Shown: in pieces, positions 1 through 8,627 of the stretch | Numbering within the stretch: the first letter of the stretch is position 1 | Layout: every line of letters begins with the position of its first letter | Source: Methylocystis parvus OBBP | GTDB lineage: Bacteria > Pseudomonadota > Alphaproteobacteria > Rhizobiales > Beijerinckiaceae | Assembly (NCBI RefSeq): GCF_027571405.1 | Contig: NZ_CP092968.1 | Location: 3,060,001 to 3,124,000, forward strand | DNA: 64,000 nt | Reading direction: 5' to 3' | The notes under the pieces: model-generated | Database searches by the model: none | What the model was told of the DNA's origin: nothing | The model's input: the letters and a program-made list of their open reading frames with translations, nothing else | Position numbers and translations under genes: made by a program

Positions 1-777
1 CTCGCCGGCCGCGAAGTGCAGACCGTCTTCAACGCGGTCTTCAACAAGTCGCAATATTGGGATGGCCGCGCGGCCGATCTGAAGGATCAGGTCGTGAATT
101 CCGTCATGGCCAATCCGAAGGCGATGTTGAAGACGCGCGGCGGCCCCATGGCCATCAACCCCACGGAGCTCGCCGCCACGAAACAGCGCGAGATCGACCA
201 GCTCAAAGCGATCCCCGGCTATGCGGGCGCCTTTAGGAAGGCTTTCCCCGCCGACGCCGATCCGCTCGTCTACGACAATATCGGCCGCGCCATCGCCGTC
301 TTCGAAGCGACGATGATCACGCCCGACTCCGCCTTCGACCGTTGGCTGACCGGCGACGACGCCGCGCTCGACGAGACGCAGAAGGCGGGCCTCAAGCTCT
401 TCATCGACAAGGGCTGCGCGAGCTGCCACAACGGCGTGAATATCGGCGGCGCGAGCTACGCGAAATTCGGCGTCGTCGCAAATCCCGGCCCCGAGCATCT
501 GCCCGCCGAGGACGCCGGCCGTTACGTGGTGACGAAGAACAACGCCGATCGCTACGTCTTCAAGGTCCCGTCCCTGCGCAATGTCGAGCTGACCGCGCCC
601 TATTTCCACGCCGGCTCGACCTTCGACCTCAAAAAGGCGGTGACGGTGATGGCGGAGTCGCAGCTCGGCGCGAAGCTCGCCGAAGACGAGACGACGAAGA
701 TCGTCGCCTTCCTCAAGACGCTGACCGGCAAGCAGCCGGAGATCGTGCTGCCGATCCTGCCGCCGCGCGATCGCTAA
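1..777 (+). CDS. Di-heme cytochrome c peroxidase (5' end outside window)
   Basis: The reading frame is open from base 1, so the gene starts upstream and only about 258 C-terminal residues are here. The text around WDGRAADLKDQ and the later CASCH heme motif (codons at 415-429) are typical of the di-heme cytochrome c peroxidase / MauG family, which reduces hydrogen peroxide in the periplasm with electrons from small c-type cytochromes. The visible motif is the C-terminal, electron-transferring heme; the N-terminal peroxidatic heme and the signal peptide would lie before base 1. The tail ends in a proline-rich stretch. CcpA and MauG-like subtypes cannot be told apart from this fragment. Confidence 0.88.
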   Translation, partial: LAGREVQTVFNAVFNKSQYWDGRAADLKDQVVNSVMANPKAMLKTRGGPMAINPTELAATKQREIDQLKAIPGYAGAFRKAFPADADPLVYDNIGRAIAVFEATMITPDSAFDRWLTGDDAALDETQKAGLKLFIDKGCASCHNGVNIGGASYAKFGVVANPGPEHLPAEDAGRYVVTKNNADRYVFKVPSLRNVELTAPYFHAGSTFDLKKAVTVMAESQLGAKLAEDETTKIVAFLKTLTGKQPEIVLPILPPRDR

Positions 778-790
778 GGCGCTCTCGCGC

Positions 791-835
791 AGCGCCCCTC
801 GTCCTTCGAGACGCCTGCGTTTCGAAGATGAGGCC
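791..835. repeat. Palindromic intergenic repeat, family 2 (degenerate copy)
   Basis: The segment begins CCCTCGTCCTTCGAGACGC and is mirrored shortly after by TTCGAAGATGAGG. The same core recurs at 12734-12780 and, in variant form, at 12807-12854. It sits in the gap between two convergent genes. It looks like a REP-type palindrome rather than a terminator, since no T-run follows. Confidence 0.5.
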
Positions 836-880
836 GCCTCTGAAAATCGCCAGCCTCTTGCGAACCCCGAAAGTTTGGGG

Positions 881-2923
881 CTACCCCCCGAACAGCCGCC
901 GCAGAAATCCTTTCGGCTTCTCCGGCGGCGAGGGAGCCGGGGCGGGCTGCGGGGCCGCCGCCGCGGCCGTCATGCCCGCGACGACGCGGGTCTGCGCCTC
1001 CTCCTGCTCGACGCCGGCGCGCGTCACGAGTTGCCCGAGGGCGGGCGCGGAACTCGCCGCGATCCAGCGCCCGGCGCGTCGCGCGGCGAGATAATCGGTC
1101 AGCGCCGCCGCGCTCTCGGCGTCGCGGCTGCGTTCGAAATGGTCGATGGCGCGCTCGACGCCCGCGACGCCGGCGAGCTGGCGCGCGGCGCGCGCGGCGG
1201 CGCGGCGCAGGGCCGGTTCGGGCGAGAGGCCGATGCGGGCGTCCCGCAGGACAAGCGCGTCCTCCTCTTCCATCAAGGCGCGTAAGGCGGCGAGCTGTTC
1301 GGCGGCGCCGAGACTCAATGGCGTCATGCCCCCGGCGCCGCAGGCGGCCGCATATCGCCCGGCAAGCGAGGCCGGGCCGCGCTGGTCTGCGCCGACGCGC
1401 AAGGTCGACGCGCTTTCGGCCAGCGCGCCGCCATGCGCGAACTGGCCGACGAGAGCGGGGTCCGTCGCATAGGCGACATAGCCGCCGCTCTGCTGCAGCA
1501 AGGCGCGGACCGTCGGCGACGCCTCCGTCGCAAGCGCCGCGAAACTCGCCTCCTGTAGCGGCTCGAAAACCTCCCACAGACCGGCCGCCGAGAACCGCCC
1601 CGTCAGGCCGGCGCGCGTCAGCGCCTCATTGAGGCCGGCGACGAGCTTCTCGCGCCGTCCTTTCAGCCCCGCCGCGCGCTCGGCGAAGGCGCGGGCGGCG
1701 GCGCCCGCGCCGATGCGCGCCGTCGCGCTCCCGGCGCGGCGCAGCAATTCATCGAGAAGCGGATCGTCGTCGCTCAGTCGGCGGGCCGAAAGGCCGTCCG
1801 CCTCGACCCGAAAGAGCCGCGCGAAGGGCGGGCCGCCCGGATCGACCGGCGCGACGCCAAGATCGCCCGCATGCGCCGAGGGCGAAACAAGACCGATTTC
1901 GTCGCCGAGCGCGGCGCCGTAGAAATCGATTTCGATCGTCTCGCCCAACGCGCCGCCGTTTTTCTCCTGGAGGCGACGGACCACGACGCCGTCGGCCTCG
2001 GGCGAGTCGGGGTCGAGAAGCAGATTGAGGAGATTGGCGACGACGACGGCGTCGGTCGTCTCCGCCGCGTCCGGGTATTCGCCGGGATCGCCCGTCGCCT
2101 GGCGGATGTCGTCGAATGTCAGCGGATCGATGATCGCCTCGCCCGCCTGTTTCTGTTCCTGCATCCAGACGCGCAGGCGCCGGCGTTGGTTGAGGACGAG
2201 GGCGACCGAAGCGCGGCCGAGAAGGGTCGCGCTCTCTTCGAGCGAGTCGGGAACGCGCAGCCGCAGCGCCGCGCGCGGGGCGCCGTTTTCGCGCAGCCAA
2301 TGCTGCATGACGGCGAAGGGCGCCTCCCGCGTGTCGGCGGCGGACTCCGTGTCGAGCGCGCGCGCTTCGAGCAGGAGGCGCGTCTGATAGGCCGGGAAGA
2401 TGCGTCGCGCGGGCGCGATTTTCGCGACAAGGGCGCCATCCGCGCTTTGTTCGAATGCGCGCCGCTGGCCGAAGGCCCAGACGAGGCGCGCGCCGGCGGC
2501 GGCGGTCTGCTCGCGGGCGAGGCGCTCCACGTCGCCGCGCGGAGACAGCGACGCGATTCGGAAGACCGCCGCTTCCTGCCCGTTCGACTCCGGCAGCAGC
2601 GTCATGAGCAGCCGGTACTCGCCGGAAGCGGGCTGCTCGCGCTCAGAGCCGAGATGCAGCGTCAACGCGCTCCCGTCGGACGCGGTCAGGCGCAGAAAGC
2701 GATGTTCGATGGGGATATCGAAAATGGCGGCGCCGGCGCGCCAGCGCGTCGCATCGACGACGTCGACGAGCGTCGCGTCGCTTTGGAAGCTCGCGTCGCG
2801 CGCCGAATAAACAGTCAGCGCCGGACGCGCCGCGGCCGCGGGCGCGCGCTCCGCGCCGTCATAGCAGCCGATGACGAGACGGCGCCGGCCATCCCAGAAA
2901 TAGTCGAATTGCTCCTGCCACAT
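881..2923 (-). CDS. Large hypothetical protein, possibly membrane-associated
   Basis: I do not recognise the family. The frame can be read from 3067, but the ATG at 2923 (MWQEQFDYFWDGRRR) is the more natural start and gives about 680 residues. There is no signal peptide or transmembrane segment. The composition is rich in Ala, Arg, Leu and Glu, with long helical stretches in the C-terminal half (from about residue 350). The end is a proline-rich linker followed by a basic amphipathic tail, KGFLRRLFGG, of the kind that can bind a membrane surface or a partner. It runs convergently with the peroxidase gene and divergently from the glycine cleavage operon, so context gives no role. Confidence 0.75.
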   Translation of the reverse strand: MWQEQFDYFWDGRRRLVIGCYDGAERAPAAAARPALTVYSARDASFQSDATLVDVVDATRWRAGAAIFDIPIEHRFLRLTASDGSALTLHLGSEREQPASGEYRLLMTLLPESNGQEAAVFRIASLSPRGDVERLAREQTAAAGARLVWAFGQRRAFEQSADGALVAKIAPARRIFPAYQTRLLLEARALDTESAADTREAPFAVMQHWLRENGAPRAALRLRVPDSLEESATLLGRASVALVLNQRRRLRVWMQEQKQAGEAIIDPLTFDDIRQATGDPGEYPDAAETTDAVVVANLLNLLLDPDSPEADGVVVRRLQEKNGGALGETIEIDFYGAALGDEIGLVSPSAHAGDLGVAPVDPGGPPFARLFRVEADGLSARRLSDDDPLLDELLRRAGSATARIGAGAAARAFAERAAGLKGRREKLVAGLNEALTRAGLTGRFSAAGLWEVFEPLQEASFAALATEASPTVRALLQQSGGYVAYATDPALVGQFAHGGALAESASTLRVGADQRGPASLAGRYAAACGAGGMTPLSLGAAEQLAALRALMEEEDALVLRDARIGLSPEPALRRAAARAARQLAGVAGVERAIDHFERSRDAESAAALTDYLAARRAGRWIAASSAPALGQLVTRAGVEQEEAQTRVVAGMTAAAAAPQPAPAPSPPEKPKGFLRRLFGG

Positions 2924-3043
2924 CCGCCGCAGCGCCCGAAATGAAAGCCAAGGTGAAGCATGGCGCCGCAAGCCATGCGGGAGAAAGGCGCCCAAAGAAT
3001 AGCCGGGCGACGGGCGCCGACGCAAATGTCGCGAAAATGCGCC

Positions 3044-3072
3044 TTGACGCAATGCGGAATGAGGCACATCTT
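3044..3072 (+). promoter_or_regulatory. Candidate sigma-70-type promoter for the gcv operon
   Basis: A TTGACG -35 box at 3044-3049 is followed after 17 bases by CATCTT at 3067-3072. Transcription would begin near 3080, just ahead of the glycine riboswitch. The -35 is good and the -10 weak, which is common in alphaproteobacteria. Position supports the call as much as sequence does. Confidence 0.45.
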
Positions 3073-3089
3073 TTTCGCATAGTCTCCTT

Positions 3090-3285
3090 CGCGGGAGAGA
3101 CCGGCCATGGCGCCGGCGCCGAAGGCGAAACCGCCCCGGAAACGCTCAGGCAAAAGGACCGCGAGGAGAACGGACTCTGGAAAGAGGCGCGGCGCCCTGG
3201 AAGGCGCTTCGTCCACCGAAGGGCGTAACCCGCGTTCTCGACGCGGGGAAATCTCTCAGGTCACCGGACAGAGGGGGCGCGCGAC
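3090..3285 (+). promoter_or_regulatory. Tandem glycine riboswitch
   Basis: Two successive glycine-aptamer-like blocks precede gcvT. The first (about 3090-3185) opens with GCGGGAGAGACC, contains GCCGAAGGCGAAACCGCCC and then GAAACGCTCAGGCAAAAGG-ACCGC, the classic conserved core. The second (about 3196-3285) contains CACCGAAGGGCGTAACCC, a hairpin, then AAATCTCTCAGGTCACCGGACAGAGG. Two aptamers joined by a short linker are the usual glycine riboswitch form. In known cases glycine binding to this leader turns on glycine cleavage genes, which matches the downstream operon. The expression platform lies in the roughly 50 bases before the gcvT start. Confidence 0.93.
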
Positions 3286-3334
3286 GCAGTGGGATTCCGC
3301 CTGCCGCGCCGACGCCAACGCCGGAGAGCCTGTC

Positions 3335-4468
3335 GTGACGGCCGAGTCCAACCCTGAAAGCGCGCCGCTCGCGCATCTTCCCCTCGACGCCTTGCATCGC
3401 AGCCTCGGCGCGCGCATGGCCCCCTTTGCGGGCTATGACATGCCGCTGCAATACGCCGCCGGCATTGTGTCCGAGACGCTGCACACGCGTCACAAGGCGG
3501 GTCTTTTCGACGTGTCGCATATGGGCCAAGCGATTATTGCCGGGGCTGGCGCGGCCCGCGCGCTCGAGAGCCTCGCGCCCGGCGACCTGGCGAGCCTCCC
3601 GCCCGGCCGCACGCGCTATACGCAGCTTCTCAACGAGACAGGCGGCGTCCTCGACGATCTGATGGCGACGCGCCTGCCGGGCGTGGAAGAACGCCTGCTG
3701 CTCGTCGTCAACGCGTCGCGCAAGGCCGCCGACTTCGCGCTCATTCGCGAACGCCTGCCGCAATTCGACTTCATCCCGTTGAACCGGGCGCTGATCGCCC
3801 TCCAGGGGCCGCGCGCGGCCAGCGTCCTCGGCGCTCTGCTCCCCGGCGCCGAGGACCTTCCCTTTCTGCATTGGCGGGCCTTCGAAGAGGGCGTGTCGAA
3901 CGTCTTCGTCTCGCGCAGCGGCTATACCGGCGAGGACGGTTTTGAAATCTCCATGCGCGCCGACCGCGCGGAGATGTTCGTGAACGCCTTACTGCAAAAC
4001 GAGGACGTCGCGCCGACCGGACTCGGCGCGCGCGACGCGCTGCGCCTCGAGGCCGGCCTGCCGCTCTATGGGCATGATCTCGATGAAACCACCGACCCGG
4101 TCGAAGCGGGTCTGGCATGGTCCATCGGCAAGAGGCGCCGGCAGGATGGCGGCTTCCCGGGCTTCGCCCGCATCGGCGCCGCTCTGCGCGATGGACCGGC
4201 GCGTTGTCGCGTCGGCTTCCTGCCGCAATCGAAAGCCCCTGTGCGCGAAGGGGCCATGCTCATTTCCGAGAGCGGCGAAGTCGTCGGCCATGTCACATCG
4301 GGCGGCTTCTCGCCGACGCTGCAGCGGCCGATCGCAATGGGCTATGTCGCGCGCGCCTACGCCGCGAACGGCGTCACGATCTTCACGGAGCTGCGCGGCA
4401 ATCGCATCGGCGTCGAGGTCGCGCCGCTGCCCTTCGTCGCGCATCGCTACTTCAAACCGCATGCTTGA
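3335..4468 (+). CDS. gcvT: Glycine cleavage system T protein (aminomethyltransferase)
   Basis: GcvT takes the aminomethyl group held on lipoylated H protein and transfers its methylene carbon to tetrahydrofolate, releasing ammonia. The GTG at 3335 is chosen because GGAGAG lies seven bases upstream and the protein then has 377 residues, the usual length; the frame is open further upstream only because it runs through the riboswitch. Family signatures seen are APFAGYDMPLQY near the N-terminus, LFDVSHMGQ, YTQLLNETGGVLDDL, SRSGYTGEDGFEIS and LRLEAGLPLYGHD. It is first in a four-gene operon, with gcvH ten bases downstream. Confidence 0.96.
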   Translation: MTAESNPESAPLAHLPLDALHRSLGARMAPFAGYDMPLQYAAGIVSETLHTRHKAGLFDVSHMGQAIIAGAGAARALESLAPGDLASLPPGRTRYTQLLNETGGVLDDLMATRLPGVEERLLLVVNASRKAADFALIRERLPQFDFIPLNRALIALQGPRAASVLGALLPGAEDLPFLHWRAFEEGVSNVFVSRSGYTGEDGFEISMRADRAEMFVNALLQNEDVAPTGLGARDALRLEAGLPLYGHDLDETTDPVEAGLAWSIGKRRRQDGGFPGFARIGAALRDGPARCRVGFLPQSKAPVREGAMLISESGEVVGHVTSGGFSPTLQRPIAMGYVARAYAANGVTIFTELRGNRIGVEVAPLPFVAHRYFKPHA

Positions 4469-4478
4469 GGGGGAGAAC

Positions 4479-4853
4479 ATGAGCGGCCCGCGCTTCACCA
4501 AGGATCACGAATATCTCCGGTTGGACGGCGACATCGCGACCATCGGCATCAGCGATTATGCGCAGGCGCAACTCGGCGACATCGTCTTTATCGACCTGCC
4601 CAAGGTCGGCAAGAAAGTGACCAAGGGCTCGGAACTCGCGGTCATCGAAAGCGTGAAGGCGGCGAGCGAGGTCTATGCGCCCGTCTCGGGCGAAGTCGTC
4701 GAGGTGAACGCGGAGCTCGGCGAAAAGCCCGCGCTCGTCAATGACGATCCCCTGGCGGGCGGCTGGCTGGTGAAGCTGCGCGTCGAGGCTGAGAGCGAGA
4801 TCGAAACGCTGATGGATGAAGCCGCCTATGCCGGCTTCGTGAAGACCTTGTAG
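4479..4853 (+). CDS. gcvH: Glycine cleavage system H protein
   Basis: This is the lipoyl carrier protein that shuttles the aminomethyl intermediate between the P and T proteins. It has 124 residues, the normal length. The lipoylation site is the lysine in IESVKAASE (about residue 63), inside a typical biotinyl/lipoyl fold ending in ETLMDEAAYAGFV. The ATG at 4479 is preceded by AGGGGGAG and gives the standard start MSGPRFTKDHEYLRLDG. It sits between gcvT and gcvPA with short gaps, as expected for co-translated parts of one complex. Confidence 0.97.
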   Translation: MSGPRFTKDHEYLRLDGDIATIGISDYAQAQLGDIVFIDLPKVGKKVTKGSELAVIESVKAASEVYAPVSGEVVEVNAELGEKPALVNDDPLAGGWLVKLRVEAESEIETLMDEAAYAGFVKTL

Positions 4854-4874
4854 CGCGGGAAGGAATCGACGACG

Positions 4875-6215
4875 ATGCGCTATCATCCCTTGTCCGAGAC
4901 CGACAGGCGCGACATGCTCGCGACGATCGGCGTCGCGAATGTCGAAGCGCTCTACGCCGACGCGCCGGCGTCGACTGTTCTCGAAGAGCCGCTCGATCTG
5001 CCGCGCCACAAATCCGAAGTCGAGGTCGAGCGCATCCTCTCCCGCCTCTCGGCGCGCAACATGTCCGCGGGGCGCGTTCCCTTCTTCCTCGGCGCCGGCG
5101 CCTATAAGCATCATGTGCCGGCGAGCGTGGATCATTTGATCCAGCGCTCGGAATTCCTCACGAGCTACACGCCCTATCAGCCGGAGATTTCGCAGGGCAC
5201 GCTGCAATATCTCTTCGAGTTCCAGACGCAGGTCGCTCTGCTGACCGGCATGGATGTCGCCAACGCCTCCATGTATGACGGCTCGACGGCGACCGCCGAA
5301 GCCGTGCTGATGGCGCATCGCTTGACCAGGCGGCGCAAGGCTCTGCTCTCGGGCGGGCTGCATCCGCATTACGCGGAGGTCGTGCGGACGGTTTCGCGCC
5401 TCGCGGAAGACGACGTCGTGCGTATGCCGCCCGACATTCTCGGCGCGGAAGATCTGATCGGGAAGATTGACGACAGCCTCTCCTGCGTCGTCGTTCAGAC
5501 GCCGGACTTTTTCGGCAATCTGCGCGGCCTCGCCGCGATTGGGGAAGCCTGCCGCAAGCACGGCGCCTTGCTCATCGCCGTCTTTACCGAAGCCGTCTCG
5601 CTCGGCCTGCTCGCGTCGCCCGGCGCCATGGGCGCGGATATTGTCGTCGGCGAAGGCCAGTCCATCGGCAATGCGCTGAATTTCGGCGGTCCCTATGTCG
5701 GCCTCTTCGCCACGCGGCACGATTATGTGCGCCAGATGCCGGGCCGGCTCGCGGGCGAGAGCGTCGACGCCGACGGGCGGCGATCCTATGTGCTGACGCT
5801 TTCGACTCGCGAGCAGCACATTCGCCGCGACAAGGCGACCTCGAACATCTGCACGAATTCCGGGCTCTGCGCGCTGGCCTTCACCATTCACATGACGCTG
5901 CTCGGCGAGGCGGGGCTGAGGAAGCTTGCGAAGCTCAATCACGCCAACGCCGTGGCGCTCGCCGGGATGCTGGAAAAGCTCCCCAAGGTCGATGTGCTCA
6001 ACAAGAGCTTCTTCAACGAATTCACCGTCCGCGTGAATGGCGACGCGGCGTCTCTCGTCGAGAAGATGGCGGCGAAGGGCGTATTGGCGGGCGTTCCCGT
6101 TTCGCGCCTTTTGCCGAACGCCGGCCTCGACGATCTGCTTCTCGTGGCCAGCACCGAAATCAATACGCATGAAGATCGCGCGGCTTTCGTCGCCGCGCTC
6201 GAGGAAACGCTCTGA
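4875..6215 (+). CDS. gcvPA: Glycine dehydrogenase (decarboxylating) subunit 1
   Basis: This is the N-terminal half of the pyridoxal-phosphate P protein, encoded separately in the two-subunit form. The 446-residue product begins MRYHPLSETDRRDMLATIG and carries the subunit-1 blocks FLGAGAYKHHVPASVD, TPYQPEISQGTLQ, DVANASMYDGSTATAE and RDKATSNICTNSGLCAL. It decarboxylates glycine together with subunit 2. The last base of its stop codon region overlaps the start of gcvPB, which suggests translational coupling and equal production of the two chains. Confidence 0.96.
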   Translation: MRYHPLSETDRRDMLATIGVANVEALYADAPASTVLEEPLDLPRHKSEVEVERILSRLSARNMSAGRVPFFLGAGAYKHHVPASVDHLIQRSEFLTSYTPYQPEISQGTLQYLFEFQTQVALLTGMDVANASMYDGSTATAEAVLMAHRLTRRRKALLSGGLHPHYAEVVRTVSRLAEDDVVRMPPDILGAEDLIGKIDDSLSCVVVQTPDFFGNLRGLAAIGEACRKHGALLIAVFTEAVSLGLLASPGAMGADIVVGEGQSIGNALNFGGPYVGLFATRHDYVRQMPGRLAGESVDADGRRSYVLTLSTREQHIRRDKATSNICTNSGLCALAFTIHMTLLGEAGLRKLAKLNHANAVALAGMLEKLPKVDVLNKSFFNEFTVRVNGDAASLVEKMAAKGVLAGVPVSRLLPNAGLDDLLLVASTEINTHEDRAAFVAALEETL

Positions 6216-7732
6216 TGCTCGACCGTCCCGCCCATATCGGAGAAACGCCCGACACCTTCACCGGCAATCGCGCGCTCGATCAGGAAGAGCCCTTGCTCTT
6301 CGAGATCGGCCGTCCGGACGCGACCGGGGTCGATCTGGAAGACGCGCCGGACGTCGCGCCGCGCCTCGGCGGGCTCGAACGTAAGGAAGCGATCGGCCTT
6401 CCCGGGCTCACCGAGCCCGAGACGATGCGCCATTACGTGCGGCTCTCGCGCAAGAATTATTCGATCGACGCCGGACTCTACCCGCTCGGCTCCTGCACGA
6501 TGAAGCACAATCCGCGTCTGAATGAGAAAATGGCGCGGCTCGAAGGCTTTGCGGACATTCATCCGCTACAGCCGCAATCGACCGCGCAGGGCGCGCTCGA
6601 ATTATTGGAGACGCTGGCGCACTGGCTGATGACGCTCACCGGCATGCGGGCCGTCGCGCTTTCGCCCAAGGCCGGCGCCCATGGCGAGCTCTGCGGCATG
6701 ATGGCGATCAAATCCGCCATCGTCGCGAAGGGAGAAGGCGCGACGCGCAATGTCGTGCTCATTCCGCAATCGGCGCATGGCACCAATCCGGCGACCGCGG
6801 CGCTGCTCGGCTTTTCCGTGCGCGTCGTGCCGGCCGCGGAAGACGGAACCGTGCGCGCGCAAGCGGTGCGGGAGGCGCTCGGTCCCGACGTCGCCGCGAT
6901 CATGCTGACCAACCCGAACACTTGCGGGCTCTTCGAACGCGAAATCGTCGAGATCGCCGAAGCGGTGCATGACGCCGGCGCATATTTCTACTGCGACGGC
7001 GCCAATTTCAACGCCATCGCCGGCGTCGCGCGGCCAGGCGATTTCGGCGTCGACGCCATGCATATCAATCTGCACAAGACCTTCTCGACGCCGCATGGCG
7101 GCGGCGGACCGGGCGCCGGGCCGGTCGTTCTGTCCGAACGCCTCGCGCCCTTCGCGCCGATTCCCTTCCTTCGCCGCGAAGGCGAGAAGATCGAACTTGT
7201 GGAGCATGCGTCGGGAACGCAAAGCTTCGGCCGTATGACGGCCTTTCACGGCCAGATGGGCATGTTCGTACGCGCGCTCGCTTATATGCTGGCCCATGGC
7301 GGCGACGGCGTGACGCAGGCGTCGAAGGACGCCGTTCTCTCGGCGAATTATGTGCGCGCGTCATTGCGCGACGTGATGACCCAGCCTTTCGGCGACAGGC
7401 CCTGCATGCATGAGGTCCTCTTCGACGACGCCTGGCTGAAAGGGACGGGCGTGACCACGCTCGACTTCGCCAAAGCGATGATCGACGAGGGCTACCATCC
7501 GATGACCATGTATTTCCCGCTCGTCGCGCATGGCGCCATGCTGATCGAGCCGACGGAATCGGAATCGAAGGCTTCGCTCGATCTTTTTGTCGCCACGCTG
7601 CGCAGTCTCGCGAAAAGCGCAAAGGACGGCGACGCGCAGCGCTTCGCGCAAGCGCCCCGTTACGCGCCGCGCCGACGGGTGGACGAGACGCTGGCGGCGC
7701 GCAAGCCCGTGCTGCGGTGGCGCGCGGCGTAG
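6215..7732 (+). CDS. gcvPB: Glycine dehydrogenase (decarboxylating) subunit 2
   Basis: This is the PLP-binding half of the P protein. The cofactor lysine lies in HINLHKTFSTPHGGGG, and the other expected blocks are present: GSCTMKHNPRLNEK, PKAGAHGELCG and QSAHGTNPATAA. At 505 residues it has the full length of the family. The start overlaps the gcvPA stop. It closes the gcv operon; no clear intrinsic terminator follows, only a palindromic repeat starting about 40 bases downstream. Confidence 0.96.
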   Translation: MLDRPAHIGETPDTFTGNRALDQEEPLLFEIGRPDATGVDLEDAPDVAPRLGGLERKEAIGLPGLTEPETMRHYVRLSRKNYSIDAGLYPLGSCTMKHNPRLNEKMARLEGFADIHPLQPQSTAQGALELLETLAHWLMTLTGMRAVALSPKAGAHGELCGMMAIKSAIVAKGEGATRNVVLIPQSAHGTNPATAALLGFSVRVVPAAEDGTVRAQAVREALGPDVAAIMLTNPNTCGLFEREIVEIAEAVHDAGAYFYCDGANFNAIAGVARPGDFGVDAMHINLHKTFSTPHGGGGPGAGPVVLSERLAPFAPIPFLRREGEKIELVEHASGTQSFGRMTAFHGQMGMFVRALAYMLAHGGDGVTQASKDAVLSANYVRASLRDVMTQPFGDRPCMHEVLFDDAWLKGTGVTTLDFAKAMIDEGYHPMTMYFPLVAHGAMLIEPTESESKASLDLFVATLRSLAKSAKDGDAQRFAQAPRYAPRRRVDETLAARKPVLRWRAA

Positions 7733-7772
7733 AAGCGACTTTCGACGCTATGATGTGGCCGTCGCTCCCGCC

Positions 7773-7892
7773 CCGTCATTGTTGTGCAGCATTTTTCTCG
7801 AAGTCGGGTATACCCGACTTCGCAAAAGCGCGATGCAATCCGGAGTCGTGATGAGGCTCTGGATTGCTTCGCCTTCGGCTCGCAATGACGGG
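7773..7892. repeat. Palindromic intergenic repeat, family 1, copy A
   Basis: The segment is bounded by inverted ends CCCGTCATTG and CAATGACGGG and contains GGATTGCTTCGCCTTCGGCTCG. It also has an inner palindrome, CGAAGTCGGGTATACCCGACTTCG. Related copies lie at 11060-11143, 16939-17017 and 21399-21509. Copies A and D share the inner CTCGAAGTCGGGTA block, so they form a subgroup. All four lie between genes and none encodes a transposase. Confidence 0.75.
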
Positions 7893-7913
7893 CGAAACCG
7901 TCGCTACATTATT

Positions 7914-7937
7914 CCTCCCCATGGAATGGCGGGGAGG
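7914..7937. repeat. GC-rich hairpin downstream of msrA
   Basis: CCTCCCC is mirrored by GGGGAGG across a ten-base loop, a few bases beyond the msrA stop. It resembles the hairpin at 11634-11658. It may act as a weak transcript end for msrBA, but no clear T-run follows on the minus strand. Confidence 0.4.
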
Positions 7938-7945
7938 GGCGCGCA

Positions 7946-8617
7946 TCAATTCGTCAGCGCAGGCGCTTCACGATAGAGATCGGGGAAGAGCTTCTTCAGA
8001 TTTCCGATCTTCGGCAGGTCGTTGTAAATAATATAAGGCGCGCGCGGATGCTGGACGAGATAGTCCTGATGGTAGGCTTCCGCCGGATAGAAGCGGGAAA
8101 GCGGCTCGAGCGTCGTCACGATGGGGCTCGCGAAGGCCGCCGCCGATGAGAGCTGCGCGATATAGTCGCGCGCGACCTTTTCCTGCTCGGAGCCGGAGAT
8201 GAAAATCGCCGAGCGATATTGCGTTCCTTCGTCCGGCCCCTGCCGGTTCAACTGCGTCGGATCATGCGCGACGGAGAAGTAAACCTGCAGCAATTTGCCG
8301 AGGCTCACCGTCTTGGGGTCATAGGTAATCTCGACCGACTCGGCATGGCCCGTATCGCTTTGCGAGACCATGTTGTAACGCGCGGTCTTCTCCGAACCCC
8401 CGGCATAGCCGGAGACGGCGCGCGATACGCCCTTCACATGCTGAAAGACGCCCTGCACGCCCCAGAAGCAGCCGCCGGCGAGGACGAGCTTTTGCGGGCT
8501 GTCGGACGCCGGCGCTGGATCGTAGACAGGCGGCGGCAGGCTCACGGCGCGCTCTTGCGCCGCGAGCGGCGAGGCGAGGAAGGCAAGCGCGGCGAAGGTA
8601 AAAAGTAAGCGTTTCAT
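7946..8617 (-). CDS. msrA: Peptide methionine sulfoxide reductase MsrA, exported
   Basis: MsrA reduces the S-form of methionine sulfoxide. The catalytic motif GGCFWGVQGVFQ is present, followed by SGYAGG, TGHAESVEITYDP and QYRSAIF, all diagnostic. The ATG at 8617 gives a clear signal peptide (MKRLLFTFAALAFLASPLAAQ), so the enzyme should act in the periplasm. The product has 223 residues including the leader. It begins 10 bases after msrB stops, so the two form an operon repairing both sulfoxide forms outside the cytoplasm. Confidence 0.95.
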   Translation of the reverse strand: MKRLLFTFAALAFLASPLAAQERAVSLPPPVYDPAPASDSPQKLVLAGGCFWGVQGVFQHVKGVSRAVSGYAGGSEKTARYNMVSQSDTGHAESVEITYDPKTVSLGKLLQVYFSVAHDPTQLNRQGPDEGTQYRSAIFISGSEQEKVARDYIAQLSSAAAFASPIVTTLEPLSRFYPAEAYHQDYLVQHPRAPYIIYNDLPKIGNLKKLFPDLYREAPALTN

Positions 8618-8627
8618 CGCTGCGCCC

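Noticed and set aside
3107..3334. N-terminal extension of GcvT from an upstream ATG
   Set aside because: The segment overlaps both glycine aptamers; the GTG at 3335 has a proper ribosome-binding site and gives the normal protein length.
7733..7945. Terminator for the gcv operon
   Set aside because: Hairpins are present but belong to the dispersed repeats and are not followed by a T-run on the plus strand.
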